Positions 13,721 through 20,173 of a DNA stretch of 20,173 nt are shown in pieces. The stretch is from Actinomycetes bacterium (GTDB taxonomy: Bacteria > Actinomycetota > Aquicultoria > CAJVYJ01 > JAUVQD01). The stretch spans positions 1 through 20,173 of the forward strand of contig JAUVQD010000003.1 in NCBI GenBank assembly GCA_030598355.1, read 5' to 3'. The notes below the pieces were generated by a model that saw nothing but the letters and a program-made list of their open reading frames with translations, was not told where the DNA came from and did not search any database. The position numbers and the translations under genes were made by a program. Within the stretch, counting starts at the first letter, position 1, and each line of letters begins with the position of its first letter.

Positions 13721-14445
13721 TATTGCTTAGCCGCCTCAATTGCTTCAGCCAGGCCAAATGAATTTTCATAAAGGGCTCGCCCTACAATGACACCCTCGAT
13801 GCCAACCTCACTTACCATCTCTAAAGCCCTAATATCCCAGAGCGAAGATACTCCGCCGGAGGCAATAACAGGAATGCCGAGCGCCTCTGCCAGATCTTTC
13901 GTCGCGGCTATACTGGGACCTTTGCTTGTGCCATCAACGGAAATATCTGTGTATACAATTCTCGCAACACCCATATCTTTGAGCTTGTTTGCTAAGTCGA
14001 CTGCTCTTATATTGGTGTCTTCGAGCCAACCTTCTATTGAGACCCGACCACCTTTAGCGTCAATTCCGGCCACCAATTGCGGACCGTATTTCTTGATAGC
14101 CGTTTGGGCGAAATCTTCATCTTTAATCATGGCCGTGCCGACAACAACGCGGTTTACGCCAACGTCGAGCAGGGTTTTGAGATCAGTCTCGTTTCTTACT
14201 CCGCCACCATATTGTATGGGGACATTCGCTTTCTTAACCATCTTCTCTACAGTCGACAAGTTTACCGGGTGACCATCACGAGCCCCGTCAAGATCGACAA
14301 CGTGTATCCAGGACGCGCCCTCTTCTTCCCATCTTGAAACCATCTCGCTCGGATCTTTGGCATACTCCGTCACTTCGTCATACTGCCCCTGCATGAGCCG
14401 AACACAAGCGCCGTCAAGAATATCAATCGCTGGAAAAACTATCAT
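13720..14445 (-). CDS. hisA: ProFAR isomerase
   Basis: 241 residues of the HisA barrel, which isomerises ProFAR to [19 protein letters not shown] carries catalytic Asp8; [26 protein letters not shown] (about Asp128), [13 protein letters not shown] and IASGGVSS are intact. The sequence reads as ordinary HisA rather than the dual-purpose PriA of high-GC actinobacteria, though this is a judgement by eye. ATG start with AAAGGAG upstream. It lies 27 bases after hisH. Confidence 0.96.
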   Translation of the reverse strand: MIVFPAIDILDGACVRLMQGQYDEVTEYAKDPSEMVSRWEEEGASWIHVVDLDGARDGHPVNLSTVEKMVKKANVPIQYGGGVRNETDLKTLLDVGVNRVVVGTAMIKDEDFAQTAIKKYGPQLVAGIDAKGGRVSIEGWLEDTNIRAVDLANKLKDMGVARIVYTDISVDGTSKGPSIAATKDLAEALGIPVIASGGVSSLWDIRALEMVSEVGIEGVIVGRALYENSFGLAEAIEAAKQ

Positions 14446-14472
14446 TGTATGCTCCTTTACCTGCTATTGTTT

Positions 14473-15081
14473 TCATTGCTGACATAGGTCGCCAAAATTC
14501 TTTAGAATTGAGAGACCAACTGATCCACTCTTTTCAGGGTGAAATTGAAAAGCAAAGACATTGTCACGAGAGACACCGGAGACAAATTCTTTGCCATAAT
14601 CAGTAACTGTAGCGACAATCTCAAGATCTTTAGGACGGACAACATATGAATGAACAAAATAGAAATTTGTCCCGTCGTCAATGCCCCCGAGCAGCGGCAG
14701 ATCGCGCGTCTTTTCAATCTGGTTCCAGCCCATATGGGGAATCTTAACCCCGTCGGGCAAACGCTCAACCGTACCCTCAAAAACACCTAAGCCAAGGTGC
14801 TCCCCGTCTTCAAAGGAACGCTCAAAGAGCAATTGAAGACCCAGACAAATACCCAGGAACATCCGACCTTTATTGATTGACTCGATAATGGCTTCATGAA
14901 GACCAGTCGACTTTAGATGAGCCATGGCGTCGGAAAAACCGCCTACTCCCGGTAAAACCAGAGCTGTGGCTTCCAGCGCTTCATCAGGATCGGCTGTGAT
15001 CGCGGCTTCGACTCCAACTTTCTCGAAGGCTTTTTGGACACTCCTCAAATTCCCCATGCCGTAATCTAAGATAGCAATCAT
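14473..15081 (-). CDS. hisH: Imidazole glycerol phosphate synthase, glutamine amidotransferase subunit
   Basis: 202 residues, the normal size. It hydrolyses glutamine and passes ammonia to HisF. Catalytic Cys79 sits in FLGICLGLQLLF and the His181/Glu183 pair in FQFHPEKSG. DYGMGNLRS at the N-terminus and PHMGWNQI are family signatures. ATG start five bases after the hisB stop, with only a weak AGCAGGT, which suggests coupling. Confidence 0.97.
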   Translation of the reverse strand: MIAILDYGMGNLRSVQKAFEKVGVEAAITADPDEALEATALVLPGVGGFSDAMAHLKSTGLHEAIIESINKGRMFLGICLGLQLLFERSFEDGEHLGLGVFEGTVERLPDGVKIPHMGWNQIEKTRDLPLLGGIDDGTNFYFVHSYVVRPKDLEIVATVTDYGKEFVSGVSRDNVFAFQFHPEKSGSVGLSILKNFGDLCQQ

Positions 15082-15086
15082 ACCTG

Positions 15087-15674
15087 CTAGATCATGCCCT
15101 TTGTTGAAGGCACGCCTGTCACCCGGGAATCCAAACGCGTAGCTTCCTTGAGAGCTCTGGCAAAACCCTTAAAAACGGCTTCAACTATGTGATGACCACT
15201 CCCGCCCCGGATAAGCCGGGAGTGTAGGGTCAATCCAGCGTTGCTAACGAAAGCCTGCAAAAATTCGCTGGTCAAACTAGTATCGTAATCACCGATTATC
15301 TCAGACGGCAAATCAATCTCATAGAAGAGTCCCGGGCGCCCGGAAATATCAAAGGCTGTCTCGACCAAAGTCTCATCCATGGGCATCAAACAATCACCAT
15401 AACGATTTATGCCTTTTTTGCTGCCTAGAGCTTGGGTTAGCGCCGACCCCAGACAAATGCCAATGTCCTCGACTGTGTGGTGGGCGTCGACCGCCAAGTC
15501 ACCATCAGCCTCAAGAGTTAGATCAAATAGTCCGTGGCGAGTAAACAACTCAAGCATGTGATCGAAGAAGGGAATACCAGTGACAATTTTTGATTGACCG
15601 GTGCCGTCTATTTCAAGTTTTAGGTCAATCGCGGTTTCTTTAGTTTTTCGATTTACCGCACCGCTTCTCGACAT
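15087..15674 (-). CDS. hisB: Imidazoleglycerol-phosphate dehydratase
   Basis: 195 residues, the monofunctional form, without the N-terminal phosphatase domain of the enterobacterial fusion. The two metal-binding signatures are DAHHTVEDIGI and GSGHHIVEAVFKGF. It dehydrates imidazole glycerol phosphate to imidazole acetol phosphate. ATG start with GGAGG six bases upstream, one base after the hisC stop. The separate histidinol-phosphate phosphatase that the pathway needs is not in the window. Confidence 0.97.
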   Translation of the reverse strand: MSRSGAVNRKTKETAIDLKLEIDGTGQSKIVTGIPFFDHMLELFTRHGLFDLTLEADGDLAVDAHHTVEDIGICLGSALTQALGSKKGINRYGDCLMPMDETLVETAFDISGRPGLFYEIDLPSEIIGDYDTSLTSEFLQAFVSNAGLTLHSRLIRGGSGHHIVEAVFKGFARALKEATRLDSRVTGVPSTKGMI

Positions 15675-15675
15675 C

Positions 15676-16737
15676 TTAACCTCCGTTAGCTAGTACATCT
15701 ATAAGTGCACTGTTCTGCTCGGGCGAGCCGATAGTGACACGCAGACAATTCTCTAAACCCGCCGCCCTGTCAAAATCTCTCACCAGAATACTCTTTGAGA
15801 GCAGTTTTCGCCAGAGTTCCGGGCCGGACCGCTCTGATTTTATTAAGATAAAATTGGCAGAAGACGGATAAGCCTCCAGGCCGGACAAAGCTTGGACGGC
15901 GTTAAAAACACGCTCGCGCTCTGTCAGTATTTCCGCGATCACTTTGTCAAAATAATCTTCGTTTTCCAGCAAAATCTTCGCCGCAGCTTGTGAAAAGGCA
16001 TTAAGGTTATAAGGTAATTTCACTTTTTTAATGTTCCCGATAACCTCGGGGCTACCCAAAAGATAGCCGACTCTCAACCCCGCCAGTGAAAACGCCTTGG
16101 AGAAAGTTCTCAAAATTGCCAAATTGGGATAAGTGTCGAGCAGCTTATATATAGATGCCCGGCTAAACTCCTCATAAGCTTCGTCAACTACTACTAACGC
16201 CTCTGTTTCCTCAAGCAATGAAACTATCTCATCTTCCGTTGCCAGGTTGCCGCTAGGATTGTTTGGGCTACAGACGAAAACGATATCACCTTTGGCCTGC
16301 TTTACCTTTTCAGCAACTGCTTCCGGCAAAGTGAAATCATCTCGTCGCCTAAGAGCGACGCAAGAAGTTGATGTCACATCACATAAGATTTTATACATGC
16401 TAAAAGTTGGCTCAAAAGTGACGGCGCAACGTGATTCTCCCCCGAAAGCCAACAAGAGAGAAAGCAGCAGCTCATCGCCCCCATTTCCCATAACCACATT
16501 GTCTGGTTTAAGGCCATACCGCCTGGCGATCGCAGACCTTAGGTCGCGCGCTTCCGGGTCGGGATATCTATTAAACGCCATATCCGCTGAGACCTTAACA
16601 ACCTGCGCCTTCAGCTCTTCAGGTAAATCATATGGGTTTTCATTGGCCGACAAGTTAATGTCGACCTCATGTTTGCCCGGATCATATGCTTTTAATTTCG
16701 CGACCGTTTTTCGCGGAGACAAAACTTTTTTTACCAA
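15676..16737 (-). CDS. hisC: Histidinol-phosphate aminotransferase
   Basis: 353 residues of a fold-type I PLP enzyme. The Schiff-base lysine is Lys214 in RTFSKAFSLAGLRVGY; NENPYDLP, GNGGDELL, CSPNNPSGN and VDEAYEEF are the other signatures. It transfers the amino group from glutamate to imidazole acetol phosphate. The start is TTG, directly after the hisD stop (TAGTTG); GGAGG lies five bases before the hisD stop region, supporting this start. Confidence 0.95.
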   Translation of the reverse strand: MVKKVLSPRKTVAKLKAYDPGKHEVDINLSANENPYDLPEELKAQVVKVSADMAFNRYPDPEARDLRSAIARRYGLKPDNVVMGNGGDELLLSLLLAFGGESRCAVTFEPTFSMYKILCDVTSTSCVALRRRDDFTLPEAVAEKVKQAKGDIVFVCSPNNPSGNLATEDEIVSLLEETEALVVVDEAYEEFSRASIYKLLDTYPNLAILRTFSKAFSLAGLRVGYLLGSPEVIGNIKKVKLPYNLNAFSQAAAKILLENEDYFDKVIAEILTERERVFNAVQALSGLEAYPSSANFILIKSERSGPELWRKLLSKSILVRDFDRAAGLENCLRVTIGSPEQNSALIDVLANGG

Positions 16738-18033
16738 CTAGTCCTCCGCTTCATCAAGCCTTATTTTTACTGAATTCCCGTGGCCGCTAAGGCCCTCAAT
16801 GTCAGCTATGACCATAGCTTCCTCACCTATCTTAGATATCGCCGACTTTGAAAACGACAAAACTGTCGACCATTTAACAAAGTCGTATACACCCAGAGGC
16901 GAATAAAATCTTGCCGTTGAACCTGTCGGCAAAACATGATTTGATCCGGCTATATAGTCGCCCAAAGCTTCGGGCGTATAATCGCCCAGAAATATCGCTC
17001 CGGCATTCTTAACCTCAGGTAGAGCTTCACGTGGATTAGCTGTCATTATCTCCAAGTGTTCGGGCGCAAACTTATTAACAAACTCAAAGGCAATATCGAG
17101 ATTGTCTACTATATATATCCGCCCTTGTTCTCTCAAAGAATGTCTGGCAATATCAGCCCTGGCCGCGGATTTCAGTTGGTCAAAAAGAGCCTCTTTTACG
17201 CTCTGGCCAAGAGCAGCGCTATCAGTAATCAAAATCGATGTCGCCAAGCGATCGTGCTCTGCTTGAGCAATCATGTCGGCGGCGATAAAATCGGGCTTAG
17301 CCCCTTCGTCGGCGACAATAACTATTTCTGTCGGCCCCGCGATCATATCGATGTCAACCGCGCCAATTACCATTTTCTTGGCGGTTGCCACATAGATATT
17401 GCCAGGCCCGGCTATCTTGTCGACACGCTTAATCGTCTCTGTTCCAAAGGCCATGGCCGCGATCGCTTGAGCGCCACCTACCCGATATATTTCTTTGACC
17501 CCGATAATCGCGGCGGCGGCTAAAGTATAGTCGCTTACCTTGCCGTCTTTATCCGGGGGAACACACAAGGCAATATCTGTCACGCCTGCTATTTGGGCCG
17601 GAATAGCGTTCATTAGCACGGACGACGGGTAGTTGGCTGATCCGCCCGGCACATAAAGACCGGCCCGGCCTATCGGTGTAATAACTTGACCCACTTCGGC
17701 CCCATCAACCGTATCCATCCAGGATTCCGGGAGTTGTCGCAGGTGAAACTTTTTGATCCTGGCCGCAGCCAACTCTAGAGCAGCTACTACTTCCTCGGAG
17801 ATCCGTTCAAGCGCTTCATCGCGCTCAGCAACGCTGACCGATAGCTCAGCTGGACTGAACCGAATACCGTCAAATTCTCGAGGATATTCAATTAAGGCCG
17901 CGTCACCTCGCGCTTGAACATTATCAACAATTGTTTTGACCGTATCCAAAACTTCCTGGCTCGCCCCATTGGCCGGACGAGCAAGTTCGATGGCAATATT
18001 TTGCGTATCTAAAGACTTTATTTGAACAACCAT
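16738..18033 (-). CDS. hisD: Histidinol dehydrogenase
   Basis: 431 residues, the usual length. It oxidises histidinol to histidine in two NAD-dependent steps at a zinc site. Signatures: GRAGLYVPGGSANYPSSVLMN, VGGAQAIAAMAFGT, KIAGPGNIYVATAKK, AGPTEIVIVAD, MIAQAEHDRLATSIL, FAPEHLEIMT and ALGDYIAGSNHVLPTG (the zinc-binding His and Asp/Glu residues lie in the last four). The end of the protein is complete. ATG start four bases after the hisG stop. Confidence 0.97.
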   Translation of the reverse strand: MVVQIKSLDTQNIAIELARPANGASQEVLDTVKTIVDNVQARGDAALIEYPREFDGIRFSPAELSVSVAERDEALERISEEVVAALELAAARIKKFHLRQLPESWMDTVDGAEVGQVITPIGRAGLYVPGGSANYPSSVLMNAIPAQIAGVTDIALCVPPDKDGKVSDYTLAAAAIIGVKEIYRVGGAQAIAAMAFGTETIKRVDKIAGPGNIYVATAKKMVIGAVDIDMIAGPTEIVIVADEGAKPDFIAADMIAQAEHDRLATSILITDSAALGQSVKEALFDQLKSAARADIARHSLREQGRIYIVDNLDIAFEFVNKFAPEHLEIMTANPREALPEVKNAGAIFLGDYTPEALGDYIAGSNHVLPTGSTARFYSPLGVYDFVKWSTVLSFSKSAISKIGEEAMVIADIEGLSGHGNSVKIRLDEAED

Positions 18034-18037
18034 CTAG

Positions 18038-18664
18038 TTAACTAAGGCCTACCTTTTGCGCTAGCTCATCTATTCGGCTTGATTTTAGTTTATAGCTCAC
18101 ATAGTTGGCAATTAAAAGACAACTAACATCTGCTATCTCATCTATAACTTCGAGCCCATTTTCAGACAAGGTGCGCCCCGTAGACATAAGATCAATTATT
18201 TGATCTGCCAACCCCGCGAGAGGAGCTAACTCAAGAGAACCATAAAGTTTAATAATCTCGGCTTGCCGTCCACATCGTGCCAGGTATTCGGCTGTTATAT
18301 TCGGATATTTTGTGGCGATTGTCATGATAGCGTCCGGGTCGGACGCGAGGCTGGTAGATTTTTTTTGACCCGCTAGAATAAATTTGCAGCTACCATAAGC
18401 CAAATCTTTTAACTCCACTACTTCGTATTTGTTTTCCATTAAAATATCGCTCCCGACAAAGCCAATATCAACCGCGCCTCTTTCAACATAAGTGGGGACA
18501 TCAGCTGGCCTCGCTATGAGGTACTCAATGCCCCCCTCCGCCACAAGTCTGAGTTGGCGTGATTCTCTTCTCAAAGGCGCGACGTCAAAGCCGGCCTTAT
18601 TGAGACCCGCAATAGTTGGCTCAAGCAGCGATCCTTTAGATAAAGCAATTCTTAGCTTACTCAT
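18038..18664 (-). CDS. hisG: ATP phosphoribosyltransferase, short catalytic subunit
   Basis: 208 residues. It catalyses the first committed step, joining ATP and PRPP. IALSKGSLLEPTI at the N-terminus and LMSTGRTLSENGLEVID (PRPP site) are intact. At about 208 residues it is the short HisG form, lacking the C-terminal histidine-binding domain, and it depends on HisZ. The partner gene lies directly upstream and overlaps by eight bases (ATGAGTAA), which fits a fixed complex. Confidence 0.97.
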   Translation of the reverse strand: MSKLRIALSKGSLLEPTIAGLNKAGFDVAPLRRESRQLRLVAEGGIEYLIARPADVPTYVERGAVDIGFVGSDILMENKYEVVELKDLAYGSCKFILAGQKKSTSLASDPDAIMTIATKYPNITAEYLARCGRQAEIIKLYGSLELAPLAGLADQIIDLMSTGRTLSENGLEVIDEIADVSCLLIANYVSYKLKSSRIDELAQKVGLS

Positions 18665-19676
18665 TTGAGACCCCGTTTTCGTTTCGATCAGGTTTTTCTA
18701 TGAGGGCTTGAAGGTTTTTCAGATCAATTGCGAAGCCGGCAGCCGGCGCCGGTCTGCCAAGTTCAGCCAGTAAATTATCGTAGCGGCCACCCCCGCCCAA
18801 CGGTCTGCCAAGGCCAGGCGCATAGGCCTCAAATACCAATCCGGTGTAATAATTAAAGTCGTGCCATATACCGAAATCGATTGATACGCAGCCATCAAGA
18901 CCTCTTTCACATAGACCGCTATAAACGTCTATTAAGCGCTTGAGTGCTGCCTCAACGGTCGGATTGACCACTAGCGCTTGAGCGTTTTCAAGCGCCTCCT
19001 TGTCTCCTCGAGCCGTTGGAAGCCGGAGCAATTTCTCTGCCAATCCATTATTTAGCTTTATCTTTGAAAGCGCTTTTTTATATTTGACCAAACTGCGCGC
19101 AGCCATCGCCGCTCGCAATTCACTTCTTTCTGCCTCTGATACCGGCAAAGACTGCAGGACCGACTCCAAGAAACCCATCTGGCCTAAACCTACTTGGATA
19201 CGCTTAAGACCGGTCGCTTTCAGTGTCTCAATGAAAAGAGCGATAATATCGGTATCTTCCTCAACGCCGCCCCGACCTATCAGCTCGACGCCCGCTTGGC
19301 GAATCTCACGAACGAGCCCTTCCCGGGAAAACTCTTCACGGAAGACATTGGCAATATAGTAAAAAGGATAAGGACCTTGGTCCAGATCAAGTTTTTTTAC
19401 TGCCAGCCTGGCAATTGCGGTTGTCATCTCCGGCCTCAAAGCCAAAATACGCCCATCGCTGCCAATGAAGCGAACCATGTCTTGCTTAACTGCTGTGCTG
19501 GCTTCAACAGAAAGCAGATCGTAGAATTCGAATGTCGGGCATATGACTTCTCCAAAACCTCTCTTCTCGAAAGCGCCCCTGATAGATGCCTCCAGCTGCC
19601 GTCGCTTTCGGACTTCGGCCGGCAAGAGATCTCGCAAACCCAGTGGCGTGGCTGTTAATGATGTCTGTGGTTTCAC
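18657..19676 (-). CDS. hisZ: ATP phosphoribosyltransferase regulatory subunit
   Basis: 339 residues, a HisRS-like protein without the tRNA anticodon-binding domain. It binds the short HisG, activates it and carries histidine feedback. The class II synthetase remnants are visible: PLGLRDLLPAEV, FIGSDGRILALRPEMTTAIARL and GGGGRYDNLLAELGRP. A full HisRS would be about 80 residues longer. GTG start with AAGGA five bases upstream. First gene of the histidine operon. Confidence 0.95.
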   Translation of the reverse strand: MKPQTSLTATPLGLRDLLPAEVRKRRQLEASIRGAFEKRGFGEVICPTFEFYDLLSVEASTAVKQDMVRFIGSDGRILALRPEMTTAIARLAVKKLDLDQGPYPFYYIANVFREEFSREGLVREIRQAGVELIGRGGVEEDTDIIALFIETLKATGLKRIQVGLGQMGFLESVLQSLPVSEAERSELRAAMAARSLVKYKKALSKIKLNNGLAEKLLRLPTARGDKEALENAQALVVNPTVEAALKRLIDVYSGLCERGLDGCVSIDFGIWHDFNYYTGLVFEAYAPGLGRPLGGGGRYDNLLAELGRPAPAAGFAIDLKNLQALIEKPDRNENGVSNE

Positions 19677-19699
19677 TTTGATCCTTTACTCCTTTAATG

Positions 19700-19715
19700 C
19701 ACTAAACTGTTAGTG
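19700..19715. repeat. Inverted repeat at the his operon transcription start
   Basis: CACTAA (19700-19705), loop ACTG, TTAGTG (19710-19715). It overlaps the predicted transcription start (about 19713) and lies 24 bases before the hisZ start, a common place for a repressor site. Confidence 0.45.
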
Positions 19716-19719
19716 TTAG

Positions 19720-19748
19720 ACATTACATAATAGAATGTGGGTTGTCAA
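19720..19748 (-). promoter_or_regulatory. Promoter of the histidine operon
   Basis: A perfect TTGACA (19743-19748), a 17-base spacer and TAATGT (19720-19725) on the minus strand. The -35 is strong and the -10 weak (three of six). The leader is about 37 bases, too short for a classic attenuator peptide. Confidence 0.6.
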
Positions 19749-19777
19749 GGATTCATATACAATCCATGTAAAGGTGA

Positions 19778-19806
19778 TTGCCTGTTGGCTCAGATGTCAA
19801 TAAGAT
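19778..19806 (+). promoter_or_regulatory. Candidate promoter for the YwbE-family gene
   Basis: TTGCCT (19778-19783), a 17-base spacer and TAAGAT (19801-19806) on the plus strand, four of six matches each. It is divergent from the his promoter with 29 bases between them. Confidence 0.4.
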
Positions 19807-19833
19807 AGAACGGTCCCGAATGGATGGAGAAAA

Positions 19834-20010
19834 TTGAATATTAAACAAGGTCTTAAGGTCAAGATAGTGTTAAAACAAGATCAAAAAAGCGGCAAACTGA
19901 CCGTTGGAGTTGTCAAAGATATTTTAACAAAGTCTTCTTCGCATCCTCATGGCTTAAAAGTAAGATTAACTAGTGGAGACGTAGGACGAGTTAAAGAAAT
20001 ATGCGAATGA
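19834..20010 (+). CDS. YwbE-family small protein (DUF2196)
   Basis: 58 residues, read directly; TTG start with GGAG four bases upstream. The sequence MNIKQGLKVKIVLKQDQK is followed by SGKLTVGVVKDILT, SHPHGLKVRL and GDVGRVKEI, matching B. subtilis YwbE nearly block for block (IVLKEDQ, GKLT.G.VKDILT, HPHG.KVRL, G.VGRV). The fold is a small beta-barrel-like domain of unknown function. It is a single-gene unit divergent from hisZ. Confidence 0.88.
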   Translation: MNIKQGLKVKIVLKQDQKSGKLTVGVVKDILTKSSSHPHGLKVRLTSGDVGRVKEICE

Positions 20011-20043
20011 GCGCAGAAGCCCTACCCGTGATAAGCCGTTACG

Positions 20044-20066
20044 AAAAAAATCCCTAGGTTGCCTAG
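20044..20066 (-). terminator. Possible minus-strand intrinsic terminator
   Basis: On the minus strand CTAGG, loop CAA, CCTAG (20066-20054), then GGGATTTTTTT (the T run is 20050-20044). The stem is only five to six pairs, so support is modest. It would end a gene entering from beyond the right edge. Confidence 0.35.
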
Positions 20067-20173
20067 ACTTAAGAGTACCAGCGAGAAATAACTGAAGGTA
20101 AAAAGTGAGTTAGCTGAAAAATGAGCTTTTCTGAGAACCTCTATGCTCTTTACGCTGATGATTTCACACGCCC

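Noticed and set aside
13720..14445. PriA (dual HisA/TrpF) instead of HisA
   Set aside because: The [14 protein letters not shown] start and other blocks read as ordinary HisA, though a tree would be needed to settle it.
20022..20171. Minus-strand open frame ending at 20022
   Set aside because: About 49 codons with no known family, and it would run through the hairpin and T run at 20044-20066.
20121..20173. Start of a plus-strand gene at ATG 20121 (MSFSENLYALYADDFTR...)
   Set aside because: Open to the window edge, but only 17 codons, no ribosome binding site and no recognised family.

Overview
The window reads as a bacterial chromosome of moderate GC content (about mid-40s percent, judged by eye), probably from a Gram-positive lineage. 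The signs are strong purine-rich ribosome binding sites, frequent TTG and GTG starts, sigma-B/sigma-F type stress promoters with RsbV/RsbW-like partner-switching proteins, the GuaB3 form of IMP dehydrogenase, and the short HisG that needs HisZ. A deep-branching, moderate-GC actinobacterial or related lineage fits best, but this is inference. Almost every gene lies on the minus strand, so transcription mostly runs right to left. No rRNA, tRNA, CRISPR array, transposase or phage gene was seen.

Positions 1-4124. topA (archaeal-type DNA topoisomerase I, cut by the left edge) lies downstream of tatC. Upstream is a three-gene unit: a phosphoribosyltransferase, an RsbV-like anti-sigma antagonist and an RsbW-like protein. 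A second STAS-domain antagonist points right and ends at a strong bidirectional terminator.

Positions 4125-6768. Five small KGG-repeat stress proteins cluster here, one of them a 54-residue TTG-start gene. Four of the five have their own sigma-B-like promoter (GTTTMA-N13/14-GGGTAN, M = A or C); the fifth is second in a two-gene unit. A membrane-anchored TPR protein sits among them on the plus strand, and a gene-free stretch at 5442-5675 holds several hairpins.

Positions 6769-12953. These hold the AmmeMemoRadiSam radical SAM enzyme (possibly leaderless), chorismate mutase, guaA and guaB3. The guaB3 leader contains an intrinsic terminator and twin inverted repeats. Next come a large HAMP-GAF-HD-GYP signalling protein and a small AbrB-like regulator with a perfect sigma-B-like promoter.

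Positions 12954-20173. A compact histidine operon, transcribed hisZ-hisG-hisD-hisC-hisB-hisH-hisA-hisF, makes most of the histidine pathway but lacks hisI and hisE. Divergent from it is a small YwbE-family gene, followed by a gene-poor right edge.

The most notable feature is a local general-stress regulon: partner-switching regulators next to five KGG genes, with the same promoter type repeated upstream of the AbrB-like gene about 6 kb away. The sigma factor gene itself is not in the window.
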